NCBI RefSeq assembly: GCF_016650815.1 | Contig: NZ_JAEKEZ010000015.1 | Coordinates: forward strand, 1-64,000 | Source: Pseudomonas sp. TH31 | GTDB lineage: Bacteria > Pseudomonadota > Gammaproteobacteria > Pseudomonadales > Pseudomonadaceae | DNA: 64,000 bases | Direction of reading: 5' to 3' | In this document: positions 40,552 to 48,907 of the stretch, piece by piece | Layout: every line of letters begins with the position of its first letter | How positions within the stretch are numbered: the stretch's first letter is position 1 | The notes under the pieces: generated by a model | What the model saw: the letters and a program-made list of their open reading frames with translations, nothing else | Told to the model about the DNA's origin: nothing | Databases searched by the model: none | Position numbers and translations under genes: made by a program

Positions 40552-41220
40552 CTACCAGGGAACGTCTTCCACTTCCTTAACCACTGGTTCGGGAGGTTCT
40601 ATCAGCGGCTTGCCTTCAAGCTTACGTACTTCGTTTTCAGCTTCATCTCTGATTCTTTCGAGGCGAGGCAGTCGCTTCTGCGTTCGTTCAAAAAAATCAC
40701 CAAGTGCTGGAGGCGCATCATCCGCGAAATATTTGAGCCAATCGTGAATTTCAAACCTCAATTTAAGGCCGATCCGCATCCTCTCCGCATTCAATTCGCC
40801 TTTCTGGGTTTCGGTCAAACGGGCCAATTGATCAGTGAGAATAGTACGGCGTATTTCGTTAGAGGGTTTGTAATCAGCGTGCGCATCGTCATAAGGCTGA
40901 TTATCTACAAATGTGTGAAACTCTTGACACAAGCAAACCAATTGTTCAGATCTGGCTATTTCGAAAAGTCTCTTGTCTTGCTCCTTAAGAGTCAGATCAT
41001 GACGCTTTTGATACCAAGGAACAGAGATAGCAATTGCGATAGCCAAAATAGACCCCAAACCTTGCACCCACCCAGATGTATCGGGCGGAAGCCACCCATG
41101 CTTTACCCAGTAAGCAACCGACCCAACCAAAAGCCAAAGAGCGGCCCCCCCAAAGAGCAAAGCCCACACTGCCCAAAGCGTTTGAGTGACCATCCTCTCC
41201 GGAATTTTACAATTCATCAT
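40552..41220 (-). CDS. Hypothetical membrane protein (222 aa), opposite orientation
   Basis: Two N-terminal membrane helices (LWAVWALLFGGAALWLLVGSVAYWV and WVQGLGSILAIAIAISVPW) are followed by a soluble helical C-terminus. I prefer this strand over the equally long plus-strand frame (40489-41298), whose sequence is rich in isolated Cys, Phe and Arg like a shadow frame. It interrupts an otherwise rightward operon and is probably a lysogenically expressed moron. Whether it defends against other phages is unknown. Confidence 0.62.
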   Translation of the reverse strand: MMNCKIPERMVTQTLWAVWALLFGGAALWLLVGSVAYWVKHGWLPPDTSGWVQGLGSILAIAIAISVPWYQKRHDLTLKEQDKRLFEIARSEQLVCLCQEFHTFVDNQPYDDAHADYKPSNEIRRTILTDQLARLTETQKGELNAERMRIGLKLRFEIHDWLKYFADDAPPALGDFFERTQKRLPRLERIRDEAENEVRKLEGKPLIEPPEPVVKEVEDVPW

Positions 41221-41255
41221 CCATCATGGCTCCTACCCAGAAAAAGGAGCCGAGC

Positions 41256-42056
41256 ATGCCCATTTACAAGCTTTCCGTCTATCAAGGAGATTGCGTGAAT
41301 GAGCTGGCTCTTTTCGCAGGCGCTGGTGGCGGAATACTCGGCGGCCACCTCCTCGGCTGGCGCACCGTCTGCGCCGTTGAGCGTGATGCCTACGCCGCAC
41401 AGATTCTGGCGCAACGACAAACCGATGGATTGCTCCCGCCTTTCCCGATTTGGTCTGACGTGTGCAGCTTTGACGGACGACCATGGCGCGGTCTTGTTGA
41501 CGTGGTTTCGGGAGGATTTCCTTGCCAGGACATTTCGGTCGCAGGAAACGGCCTGGGTATCGCCGGTGCCCGTTCCGGACTTTGGCGGCAGATGGCACGA
41601 ATTACCGATGAGGTACGACCGCGCTACGTCGAACTGGAGAACTCACCATTGCTTGTGGGAAGAGGACTTGCCGTGGTGCTCGGTGACCTTGCCGAAATGG
41701 GGTATGACGCGCGATGGGGTGTTATCGGAGCGGCTGACCTCGGCGCTCCTCATCAGCGAGACCGGATCTGGCTCATCGCAGAAGACACACGCCAGACGCT
41801 GGCCAACACCAGTGGCCAGCATGGCAAAAGGATCCTCCCCTGCCGCACTGACTCGCCGATCCGGGGCCGACCGCTCGAACGATCGCCTGGATCACGCCGT
41901 GATGGCATTGGATGGTGGTCATCTGAACCCGGAATGGGCCGAGTGGCTGATGGGATGGCCCATCGGGTGGACCGGCTTAAAGCCATTGGCAACGGACAAG
42001 TTCCAGTCGTGGCAGCAACAGCATTCGAACACTTGTCAGGACTTGAAAATGTGTGA
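41256..42056 (+). CDS. DNA cytosine-5 methyltransferase
   Basis: A 266-aa m5C methylase with all key motifs: I (LALFAGAGGGILGGHLLGW), IV (GFPCQDIS, catalytic Cys), VI (ELENSP), VIII (HQRDRIWLIA) and X (AIGNGQVPVVA). ATG 41256 is preceded by AAGGAG with six-base spacing. A GTG at 41295 is where several phage relatives begin. Nearly the whole gene is overlapped in the +1 frame by a second open frame that also resembles a phage family. It probably protects element DNA from restriction; the target sequence is unknown. Confidence 0.88.
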   Translation: MPIYKLSVYQGDCVNELALFAGAGGGILGGHLLGWRTVCAVERDAYAAQILAQRQTDGLLPPFPIWSDVCSFDGRPWRGLVDVVSGGFPCQDISVAGNGLGIAGARSGLWRQMARITDEVRPRYVELENSPLLVGRGLAVVLGDLAEMGYDARWGVIGAADLGAPHQRDRIWLIAEDTRQTLANTSGQHGKRILPCRTDSPIRGRPLERSPGSRRDGIGWWSSEPGMGRVADGMAHRVDRLKAIGNGQVPVVAATAFEHLSGLENV

Positions 42057-42066
42057 GGCCGCATGA
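41299..42066 (+). CDS. Overlapping +1-frame protein of the phage MSWLFSQALV family
   Basis: A 255-aa frame inside and just beyond the cytosine methylase. Its start (MSWLFSQALVAEYS) and end (LNPEWAEWLMGWPIGWT) match a widespread phage protein pattern that I recognise, as do FGLTCAALTDDHGAVLLTWF and WPTPVASMAKGSS. ATG 41299 has its own AAGGAGA (41284-41290) with eight-base spacing. The frame stays open for 768 bases and its stop overlaps prtN (ATGA). Function unknown. It may instead be a recurrent shadow of the methylase frame, but its own ribosome-binding site and the coupling to prtN argue for expression. Confidence 0.55.
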   Translation: MSWLFSQALVAEYSAATSSAGAPSAPLSVMPTPHRFWRNDKPMDCSRLSRFGLTCAALTDDHGAVLLTWFREDFLARTFRSQETAWVSPVPVPDFGGRWHELPMRYDRATSNWRTHHCLWEEDLPWCSVTLPKWGMTRDGVLSERLTSALLISETGSGSSQKTHARRWPTPVASMAKGSSPAALTRRSGADRSNDRLDHAVMALDGGHLNPEWAEWLMGWPIGWTGLKPLATDKFQSWQQQHSNTCQDLKMCEAA

Positions 42067-42338
42067 AAACCTTATTTCTGCTTATGGCTCAATACAATGG
42101 GCAAACAATTATTTCACTTAATCAAGTGTGTAAAGACTATTTCACACATCTAACTACCGATATGTTTCAGCGCAAAGTAATGGCTGGTCAAATTCGAATA
42201 CCCATCACGAGGCTCGAATCCAGCCAAAAAAGCGCTAAAGGAATTCACATAACAGATTTAGCAGCTTATTTAGACTTGCAGCGGGAGGCTGCGGTAAAGG
42301 AATGTAACCAGCTCAACGGAATTCGCCGAGCCAGCTAA
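42063..42338 (+). CDS. prtN: PrtN-family pyocin activator, copy 2
   Basis: A 91-aa protein closest to canonical PrtN: TLFLLMAQYNGQTIISLNQVCKDYFTHLTTDMFQRKVMAGQIRIPI and SSQKSAKGIHITDLAAYLDLQR. In P. aeruginosa PrtN activates pyocin genes after DNA damage. Here it lies next to the integrase at the end of the rightward operon, and PrtN-like proteins beside integrases can act on excision. Its start overlaps the +1-frame gene (ATGA). It is lower in GC than its neighbours. Confidence 0.78.
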   Translation: MKTLFLLMAQYNGQTIISLNQVCKDYFTHLTTDMFQRKVMAGQIRIPITRLESSQKSAKGIHITDLAAYLDLQREAAVKECNQLNGIRRAS

Positions 42339-42339
42339 T

Positions 42340-43464
42340 TCACTGCTTACCCCAAGCGCCCAGCTTCACGGGCGCTTGAATGATCCTCTCTAACCATGGC
42401 CATTCGGCATAGTGGTCACCCTTCCCGCGAAGATGGGTATACCTACGCAACGAGTTCCAGTCACGGTGCCCGGACACGCTGGCCACCCGCGGGATATCCC
42501 AATCCATCTCAAACAACCGACTAACTCCGTCGTGTCTCAGATCGTGGAAGTGAAGATCTTCAATCTCCAGAAACTTGCACGCCTTCGCCCAGGCCGTAGA
42601 GATCGACGAAGAGTTGTAGGGGAAAATTTCCGCACGCTCTTTTGGCATGCTTTGCAGAATTCTCCAAGCTTCGTCGGGTAGGTGGCACCAAACATCATTG
42701 CCAATTTTCTGCCCAGGGTTTTTCATATCTCTCACCAGCACCCGCTGATTCGACTCATCGACATCGTCCCACACAATTCGGCTTATCTCATCCTGCCGAC
42801 GGGTGGAAAAAATCGCGAAGCCAATCACCTTCAGCATGTTGATCGAACTCGGTCGACGCTGCTGCATACTGACGAAGTGCTCCAAAAGTTTATCTAGCTC
42901 GTCTTTGGCTGGACGGCGATCGCGCTCCCGGCTCTTCATGTTGTAGCCGAGCTTCCTTAACACCTTCCGAGCGTCCGGCATCGCGTGAGGGTCTACCTCA
43001 TACCCCCAAGCGGGACGCGCAATCGAAAGGACAGCCCCAAGGTGCGCCAGATCGTTACCAGCCGTTTGCGGCTGGACGCCGCCGCCCTCTTTACTCATTC
43101 GCCAGAGTGCAAAATCCACCAAGCGCTGACTGTTGATAGCCGAATCAACGGTCTGGCCAAACTCCGTCGCCGCGATAGCATTTAGAGTGGCTTCTTTGGT
43201 TTTACCCAACGGCCGGACTTTCTCCATTTCATCCAGATACTGCTTGATCATGTCCTGTACGGTGACGCCCTTGCGGTTCGCCCTCTCGATCGCACCAGGC
43301 TGATCTAGCTCTGCCTCACGTCGCCGCACCCACGCTTGTGCCGCCTGTTTCCGGGCGAAGGTCTGGCTCTCTTGGTAGACTTGCGCTCCATCGCGAAACA
43401 GGCGTATCTGTGCCGTGTAACTGACTGAGCCATCGGTGCGTTTTCGTGCTCTGATCGTTGCCAT
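42340..43464 (-). CDS. Tyrosine integrase of the dusA-targeting type
   Basis: A 374-aa site-specific recombinase. An N-terminal DUF3596/arm-binding-like region (ATIRARKRTDGSVSYTAQIRLF) and a SAM-like core-binding domain precede the catalytic domain with R (FSTRRQDEI), H-x-L-R (HDLRHDGVSRLF), H (SGHRDWNSL) and the nucleophile Tyr in RRYTHL. ATG 43464 is used; the longer frame to 43584 overlaps dusA. It lies directly beside attR, tail-to-tail with prtN, as expected for an element inserted at dusA. Confidence 0.93.
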   Translation of the reverse strand: MATIRARKRTDGSVSYTAQIRLFRDGAQVYQESQTFARKQAAQAWVRRREAELDQPGAIERANRKGVTVQDMIKQYLDEMEKVRPLGKTKEATLNAIAATEFGQTVDSAINSQRLVDFALWRMSKEGGGVQPQTAGNDLAHLGAVLSIARPAWGYEVDPHAMPDARKVLRKLGYNMKSRERDRRPAKDELDKLLEHFVSMQQRRPSSINMLKVIGFAIFSTRRQDEISRIVWDDVDESNQRVLVRDMKNPGQKIGNDVWCHLPDEAWRILQSMPKERAEIFPYNSSSISTAWAKACKFLEIEDLHFHDLRHDGVSRLFEMDWDIPRVASVSGHRDWNSLRRYTHLRGKGDHYAEWPWLERIIQAPVKLGAWGKQ

Positions 43465-43471
43465 AGTCGAC

Positions 43472-43575
43472 TGGTACAATTCCGAAAGTGATTGGTACAT
43501 TGTACCAGCGACATCGAAAAAACGCCTGAAAACGCCTAAAAACACGCTATAAATACGTTGAGCCAAATGGTACCA
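43472..43575. promoter_or_regulatory. Candidate integrase arm-type sites, right end
   Basis: TGGTAC at 43472-43477 and 43493-43498, GTACCA at 43502-43507 and the palindrome TGGTACCA at 43568-43575 lie between the integrase start and attR. The same hexamer pair occurs at the left end (9851-9867). The last palindrome overlaps the new dusA start codon, so integrase binding could also affect dusA expression (inference). Confidence 0.5.
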
Positions 43576-44577
43576 AATACCCACTCCAGCCCAGTAAACT
43601 CAAGCCCTGCGCTGTCTCGGCGGTTCTCCGTTGCGCCCATGATGGATTGGACAGATAGGCATTGCCGCTTCTTTCTACGCCTACTCTCCAAACACGCCCT
43701 CCTCTACACCGAAATGGTCACCACTGGCGCGCTGCTCAACGGCGATCACGAGCGTTTCCTGCGCCACAACGAAGCCGAACACCCGCTGGCCCTGCAACTC
43801 GGCGGTAGCGTCCCCCTCGACCTGGCTGCCTGCGCCCGCATGGCCCAGGAGCACGGTTATGACGAGGTGAACCTGAATGTCGGGTGCCCGAGTGATCGGG
43901 TGCAGAACAATATGATTGGCGCGGTGTTGATGGGGCATCCGCAGTTGGTGGCCGATTGTGTGAAGGCGATGCGCGATGCGGTGTCGATTCCGGTGACGGT
44001 GAAGCATCGGATCGGGATTAATGGGCGGGACAGTTACGAACAGTTGTGTGATTTTGTCGGCACGGTTCGGGATGCCGGGTGCACGAGTTTTACGGTGCAT
44101 GCGCGGATTGCGATTCTGGAGGGGTTGTCGCCGAAGGAGAATCGGGACATTCCGCCGCTGCGCTATGACGTGGCGGCGCAGTTGAAGAAGGATTTCCCGG
44201 AGTTGGAGATTATTCTCAACGGCGGGATCAAGACGCTGGAGGCCTGTCACGAACATTTGCAGACATTTGACGGTGTGATGCTGGGCCGTGAGGCGTATCA
44301 CAACCCTTACGTGATGGCTGAGGTGGATCAGCAGTTGTTCGGCAGCACGGCACCGGTAATCACCAGGGCCGAGGCGCTGGCGCAGTTGCGACCTTATATT
44401 GCAGCGCACATCGATGCAGGCGGTTCGATGCACCATATCACTCGGCATGTGCTGGGGCTGGGCACCGGATTTCCGGGGGCGCGCAAGTTTCGGCAGTTGT
44501 TGTCGGTGGATATTCACAAGGCTAAAGAGCCTTTGGCGTTGCTGGATCAGGCCGCGGAGTTGCTTGAGGGGCGTTAA
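43567..44577 (+). CDS. dusA: tRNA-dihydrouridine(20/20a) synthase DusA, with element-supplied 5' end
   Basis: A 336-aa flavoenzyme that reduces U20/U20a in tRNA D-loops. RFSVAPMMDWTDRHCRFFLRLLS, NLNVGCPSDRVQNNMIGAVLMG (catalytic Cys), VKHRIGI and the FMN site LNGGIKT are intact. The first ~24 codons come from the element: the native start is stranded at 9724. ATG 43567 is preferred over TTG 43558. Its promoter must now also come from the element, so expression may be altered. Confidence 0.95.
   Translation: MVPNTHSSPVNSSPALSRRFSVAPMMDWTDRHCRFFLRLLSKHALLYTEMVTTGALLNGDHERFLRHNEAEHPLALQLGGSVPLDLAACARMAQEHGYDEVNLNVGCPSDRVQNNMIGAVLMGHPQLVADCVKAMRDAVSIPVTVKHRIGINGRDSYEQLCDFVGTVRDAGCTSFTVHARIAILEGLSPKENRDIPPLRYDVAAQLKKDFPELEIILNGGIKTLEACHEHLQTFDGVMLGREAYHNPYVMAEVDQQLFGSTAPVITRAEALAQLRPYIAAHIDAGGSMHHITRHVLGLGTGFPGARKFRQLLSVDIHKAKEPLALLDQAAELLEGR
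43639..43652 (+). other. attR core (dusA attachment site)
   Basis: ATGATGGATTGGAC is identical to attL at 9781-9794 and encodes part of the conserved MMDW of DusA. It marks the right boundary of the ~33.9-kb element. The site falls within dusA, so integration swaps the 5' coding part without breaking the protein. Confidence 0.9.
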
Positions 44578-44755
44578 CGATCGCTCGGGTTGAACCTGTG
44601 GTCTGATTTGGCATCGTATTTACCGATACCGCGCCCCGCCATTCAAACACCCGTTTCGCGGATGTTGCCGCTGGGGCCATTGATACGCACACCCGCCCTT
44701 GAGTGGCTGTCAGCGCTCGGGTAATGTCATCAGACCCATAGGACAGAGCACGCCC

Positions 44756-45682
44756 ATGACTTCCAAGCTGGAACAACTCAAACAAATCACTACCGTCGTT
44801 GCCGACACCGGCGACTTCGAAGCAATCGCTCGCGTTAAACCCGTGGACGCTACCACCAACCCGTCCCTGCTGCTCAAAGCAGCGGCCATTCCCGCTTATG
44901 CCGAGTTGTTGAACGCCTGCGTTCACGACTGCAAGGGCGATGTGGGTCTGGCCAGCGACCGTTTTGGCGTTGCGGTAGGGCAAGAAATTCTGAAAGTGGT
45001 CCCTGGCCGCATTTCCACTGAAGTGGATGCGCGTCTTTCGTTCGACACTGACGCCGTATTGAAGCGCGCGCACCGTCTGATCGAGCTGTACGACAAGGCC
45101 GGCATCGGCCGTGACCGCGTACTGATCAAGATCGCTTCCACCTGGGAAGGCATCCGTGCCGCCGAGATCCTGGAAAAGGAAGGCATTCAGACCAACCTGA
45201 CCCTGCTGTTCTCCTTCGCCCAGGCGGCTGCGTGCGCTGATGCGGGTGTGTTCCTGATTTCGCCATTCGTGGGCCGCATCTACGACTGGTACAAGAAGGC
45301 CAACGGCAACGACTACACCGGCGCGGACGATCCGGGCGTGCAGTCGGTGACGCGCATCTATAACTACTACAAGTCCAATGACTACAAAACCGTAGTGATG
45401 GGCGCAAGCTTCCGTAATCTGAATCAGATCGAGCAGTTGGCCGGTTGCGATCGCCTGACCATCAGCCCGGACCTGCTGGAGAAACTGGCAGCGGATAACG
45501 GCAAGCTGGAGCGCAAATTGGCGCCTGGGCATGCCGGGGAAGCGCGTTTGAACTTGAATGAAGCGCAGTTCCGCTGGTTGTCCAACGAGGACGCGATGGC
45601 GACCGAGAAATTGGCCGAGGGGATTCGTCAGTTTGCTCGGGATCAAGAGAAGCTTGAGGCGCTGCTGCAAGCCAAGCTTTGA
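44756..45682 (+). CDS. tal: Transaldolase
   Basis: A 308-aa class I transaldolase of the pentose phosphate pathway, moving a dihydroxyacetone unit between sedoheptulose-7-phosphate and glyceraldehyde-3-phosphate. The Schiff-base Lys is in [10 protein letters not shown], and [14 protein letters not shown] and [12 protein letters not shown] are family hallmarks. ATG 44756 is used; the in-frame upstream extension is not conserved-looking. It is followed by a strong terminator. Confidence 0.96.
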   Translation: MTSKLEQLKQITTVVADTGDFEAIARVKPVDATTNPSLLLKAAAIPAYAELLNACVHDCKGDVGLASDRFGVAVGQEILKVVPGRISTEVDARLSFDTDAVLKRAHRLIELYDKAGIGRDRVLIKIASTWEGIRAAEILEKEGIQTNLTLLFSFAQAAACADAGVFLISPFVGRIYDWYKKANGNDYTGADDPGVQSVTRIYNYYKSNDYKTVVMGASFRNLNQIEQLAGCDRLTISPDLLEKLAADNGKLERKLAPGHAGEARLNLNEAQFRWLSNEDAMATEKLAEGIRQFARDQEKLEALLQAKL

Positions 45683-45700
45683 TCTAGTTCGAGGCCATGC

Positions 45701-45736
45701 AAAAAGGGCGAACCCTGATGGGTTCGCCCTTTTTTA
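45701..45736 (+). terminator. Rho-independent terminator of tal
   Basis: GGGCGAACCC (45706-45715) pairs with GGGTTCGCCC (45720-45729) and is followed by TTTTTT. Confidence 0.92.
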
Positions 45737-45790
45737 TGCGCTCAGGAACAGAGTTGGCTTCGCACAAGGCTGCGTGGCGGTTTAAGGACG

Positions 45791-45889
45791 CCTTCGCGGG
45801 CAAGCCTCGCTCCTCCAGGGTAATTGTGGCGGGTCGCGATAATTTAAACGACGCGAAACTGTAGGAGCGAGGCTTGCCCGCGAAAGGGC
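45791..45889. repeat. REPIN
   Basis: CTTCGCGGGCAAGCCTCGCTCC (from 45792) faces its inverse GGAGCGAGGCTTGCCCGCGAA (to about 45884) across a 45-base loop. This is a Pseudomonas REP pair in the gap between tal and the convergent STAS gene. Confidence 0.88.
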
Positions 45890-45915
45890 CAGCCCGGACT
45901 ACATTGCGTTTGGGG

Positions 45916-46398
45916 TCAATGCCGCTCCAGCGCATTCACCAGATCATGGAACGCTTCACGATTGGAATCGTTGAGGCCCATGAGGATCCTGTGCGCTTCA
46001 AGCACTTTGATCCGCACGATTTCCTCGGACTGATCCTGGTCTGGCAGGTCGGTCAGGCATTCAGGACACGGGATCGGGCGGTCAACAATGTTGAACACTT
46101 GCTCGAAGCCCATGGACTGCAGCAGACGAGTGATGTCTTCGTGGGTGGTGACGACGGTCGGCAGCAGGCCGACCTTCTGCCGCGACAGGATCGACAGTTT
46201 GGCCAGCAGGCCCAACGTGGTGCTGTCGATGCTGCGGGTTTCGGTCAGGTCGATCACGATCGCGTTGAAGTTCAACGCCGTGAAGATCCGCTCAATAGTC
46301 GCATCCAACGCCGAACACAGGGTCAGGCGAACTTCACCGACGAACTTAAGGACGAAGGTGCCATCCTGCTCGGCGAACTGGATTCTACCGGTACTCAT
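45916..46398 (-). CDS. rssC: STAS-domain anti-sigma factor antagonist (RssC-like)
   Basis: A 160-aa protein. An N-terminal STAS domain (VIDLTETRSIDSTTLGLLAKL carries the phospho-acceptor Ser region) is followed by a C-terminal helical tail. It overlaps the upstream response regulator/phosphatase by one base (TAATG), and the pair next to tal is the arrangement I recall for rssB-rssC in pseudomonads. It likely acts as the substrate of the PP2C domain of its partner in RpoS-related or anti-sigma switching. Confidence 0.75.
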   Translation of the reverse strand: MSTGRIQFAEQDGTFVLKFVGEVRLTLCSALDATIERIFTALNFNAIVIDLTETRSIDSTTLGLLAKLSILSRQKVGLLPTVVTTHEDITRLLQSMGFEQVFNIVDRPIPCPECLTDLPDQDQSEEIVRIKVLEAHRILMGLNDSNREAFHDLVNALERH

Positions 46399-47579
46399 TA
46401 AAGATTCCTGCTCAACACCAACAGGGCGATATCATCCGGCATCTCCCCTAGCGTGGCCAATCCAAAAACCTGCCGCAGCCCATCCAGGGTGCCGCCCGCA
46501 GCCTTGACCCGTTGGGGCAACGCCGCTTCTTTCTCTTTGAGTGTCGGTTCTGGCAAAAGGTCCAGAATGCCATCAGACATCAGCGTCAAGCTGAACGTCG
46601 GTGGCAATTCCATCACGTGATCTTCGTAGGTGGCTTCGTTGAAGAGGCCCACCGGCAGACCACGCCCTTCCAGATAACGAACACTGTCTGGCGTGTACAA
46701 CACAGGCAACGGCAAATGACCGCCGATGCTATAGGTCAACAAACCTGTCTCCTCGTCGATGACACCACCGACCATTGTGACGTGTTTACCCAGCTTACAA
46801 CTGATCAGGCCTCGGTTGATATGACCAAGGACCTCTGAGGGTTGGAATTCCGGCAATGTGCCGTTGCGCTTGGATTCGAACAGCAAGCGCGTGGTCATGA
46901 ACTTCAGCAGCACAGTGACGAAGGCTGAAGAGGCGCCATGACCGGAAACGTCCGCCAGGTAGAAGGCTACCCGACGCTCGTCGACCCGAAAGTAGTCGAC
47001 GAAATCACCCGACAGGTACAGCGACGGGATGATCTGGTGAGCAAACTGGAACTCATCGATGGTCCAGGGACTGACCGGCAGCATGTTCATCTGCACCTGG
47101 CGACCGGCATTCTGGTCTTCCTGGAGCAGGTTCAGGCTGGCTTCGAGCTCGCGGTTGGCCTTTTCAAGCTTGTCGCGGTAGCGCTGATTTTCCAGCAACA
47201 GGCGCGCACGATCCAGGGCCCGGCGCACAGAGTGCTCGAGCACAGCCAGATCTTCGAGAGGCTTGATCAGGTAGTCCGCCGCGCCCAGGCGCAGGGCCTC
47301 GACCGCGTCGTTCATCACGCCGGCACCCGAGACCACGATAACCGGGGTTTGAGGCGACAGCTCGGTCACCTGGCGAATGAGTTCGAGTCCGCCCATCTGC
47401 GGCATGCGCAGATCGCAGATGACCAAGTCGGGCTTGTCTTGCTCGAATACCTGAAGACCCTGCTGGCCATTGCTGGCCTGCAGGACACTGAAACCACTGT
47501 CTTCCAAATAGGCGGCGAGGCTCGCGCGCACTACTTCGTCATCATCGATTATCAGCAGCGTGGCACTGGTTTTTGGCAT
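46398..47579 (-). CDS. rssB: Response regulator with PP2C-type phosphatase output (RssB-like)
   Basis: A 393-aa protein. The receiver domain (LLIIDDDEVVRASL; phospho-acceptor Asp in DLVICDLRMPQMGG; Lys in ADYLIKPLED) is followed by a coiled coil (RYRDKLEKANRELEASLNLLQ) and a SpoIIE/PP2C phosphatase (FSGDFVDYF-like GDFVDYFRVD, YLADVSGHGASSAFV, LMSDGILDLLPE). I use ATG 47579. It controls the downstream STAS protein, with which it is coupled. Confidence 0.85.
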   Translation of the reverse strand: MPKTSATLLIIDDDEVVRASLAAYLEDSGFSVLQASNGQQGLQVFEQDKPDLVICDLRMPQMGGLELIRQVTELSPQTPVIVVSGAGVMNDAVEALRLGAADYLIKPLEDLAVLEHSVRRALDRARLLLENQRYRDKLEKANRELEASLNLLQEDQNAGRQVQMNMLPVSPWTIDEFQFAHQIIPSLYLSGDFVDYFRVDERRVAFYLADVSGHGASSAFVTVLLKFMTTRLLFESKRNGTLPEFQPSEVLGHINRGLISCKLGKHVTMVGGVIDEETGLLTYSIGGHLPLPVLYTPDSVRYLEGRGLPVGLFNEATYEDHVMELPPTFSLTLMSDGILDLLPEPTLKEKEAALPQRVKAAGGTLDGLRQVFGLATLGEMPDDIALLVLSRNL

Positions 47580-47855
47580 GTGGGCAAACGGCGCCAGAAT
47601 TAGGTTGGCGTAGCAGGCAAGGGTTTTATCCCGGCTCGTACTACTGGATTCGCTTTCTAGCCTCTCTGTTGCACTGTTTTCGAGCGTCTGCCCTACACAC
47701 AGGTCCACCAAAGGTGCCCTTCTAAGGCGCAGACGGTACTCCCATCCGCGGGGCGTTTCAAGCTCACGCCGATGGTCGCTTGACGTCTTTACTTGTCAAA
47801 TCACCGGGAGTTATAAGAACAGGCAAAACCGTAACCCAATGGAAGGATGAAGCCC

Positions 47856-48155
47856 ATGAGTCAAACCGATCGGGACTACAGCGAAAAGCGTGATTTCATC
47901 CGTATGCGGGTCGATGCCGATGTGTCGCTGATTCACGAAGGCGATGAGGTGCCAGCCGTCTGCATCGACCTTTCCAGCAGTGGGATGCAGGTTGAGGCAC
48001 CACGCTTGTTCAAGGTCGGAGACCGGCTGAGCGTGCGAATCGATTCCGATCACACCGCCCTCAAAGGCCTTGAGGCCGACACCGAAGTGGTGTGGGTGAA
48101 GGAACAGGACGGCGAAAGTCAGAAACTCGGGCTTACAATCTTGAAGATGAAATGA
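47856..48155 (+). CDS. PilZ domain protein
   Basis: A 99-aa single-domain PilZ protein. EKRDFIRMRVDADV gives the RxxxR c-di-GMP motif and DLSSSGMQVE the (D/N)xSxxG motif, so it probably binds c-di-GMP. ATG 47856 has the AAGGA site at a good distance; ATG 47847 is too close to it. Confidence 0.85.
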   Translation: MSQTDRDYSEKRDFIRMRVDADVSLIHEGDEVPAVCIDLSSSGMQVEAPRLFKVGDRLSVRIDSDHTALKGLEADTEVVWVKEQDGESQKLGLTILKMK

Positions 48156-48175
48156 CCAGGAACCCATAACGAAAG

Positions 48176-48199
48176 AAGGCGGCCCAATGGCCGCCTTCT
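48176..48199. terminator. Bidirectional terminator between pilZ-type gene and mlaA
   Basis: GAAGGCGGCC (48176-48185) pairs with GGCCGCCTTC (48190-48199), with pyrimidine-rich sequence after it on the plus strand. It serves two convergent genes. Confidence 0.82.
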
Positions 48200-48217
48200 T
48201 CGTTTTACCGCTTCAAA

Positions 48218-48907
48218 TCAAAAATCGTCTACGACGTGGCCGTCCTTGACTTTAAATTCGCGGTTCTGCAGGTAGGCGTTGCGGATGAAGATGTACTTGT
48301 CGCCATTGATCAGCTTCTCGGCTGACAGCAGGCTGGCACGGGTGTCGACGATGTTCAGGCCGAATACCGAGTTACGCACCGGAATATCGTTGATGTACGG
48401 GTACGGGCCGGTGTAGCCATCGACAATCTTGGACGGTGCGTCACGCAGGGTGCTTGGGCCGAGCAATGGCAGCATCACGTACGGACCACTGCCAACGCCC
48501 CAGTGACCGAGGGTCTGACCGAAGTCTTCGTCGCTGCGGTTCAGGCCCATTTTGGTGCCCACGTCGAAGAAGCCGGCCAGACCGAAGGTGGTATTGAGCA
48601 GGATACGTGCGGTATCGACGCCAGCGGCGTGTGGCTTGGCTTGCAACACGTTGTTGAACAGATTGGTCACGTCACCGACGTTGCGGAACATGTTGTGAAT
48701 GCCGTCTTCCAGAAACTGCGGCGTCACGTAGTCATAACCCTGAGCAATCGGCTTCAGTGCGTAGGTATCGACAAAGTCGTTGAACTGGTAAATCGGGCGG
48801 TTGACACTTTCCCAAGGATCGTCTTCCGAAGCTGCCTGAGCGGCAAACGGAACCAGCAACACGCTGGCACACACACAAAGCTGAGCGAGTCGATTGCTCC
48901 AGCGCAT
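48218..48907 (-). CDS. mlaA: MlaA/VacJ family outer-membrane lipid asymmetry protein
   Basis: A 229-aa protein with a signal peptide (LAQLCVCASVLLVPFAAQAA). The mature MlaA domain contains DPWESVNRPIYQFNDFVD, the PHAAGVDTARILLNTTFGLAGFFDVG stretch, DFGQTLGHWGVGSGPYVMLPLLGPSTLRD and the YPYINDIPVRN region. It removes mislocalised phospholipids from the outer leaflet together with porin and the Mla ABC system. The signal peptide lacks an obvious lipobox Cys at the cleavage site, as in other pseudomonads. ATG 48907 is used. Confidence 0.92.
   Translation of the reverse strand: MRWSNRLAQLCVCASVLLVPFAAQAASEDDPWESVNRPIYQFNDFVDTYALKPIAQGYDYVTPQFLEDGIHNMFRNVGDVTNLFNNVLQAKPHAAGVDTARILLNTTFGLAGFFDVGTKMGLNRSDEDFGQTLGHWGVGSGPYVMLPLLGPSTLRDAPSKIVDGYTGPYPYINDIPVRNSVFGLNIVDTRASLLSAEKLINGDKYIFIRNAYLQNREFKVKDGHVVDDF

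Noticed and set aside
40489..41298. 269-aa plus-strand frame opposite the membrane protein
   Set aside because: It has a shadow-type amino acid pattern, while the opposite strand has two clean membrane helices and a charged soluble domain.
43558..43566. TTG start for dusA
   Set aside because: ATG 43567 is closer to the usual N-terminal length, and nothing supports TTG.
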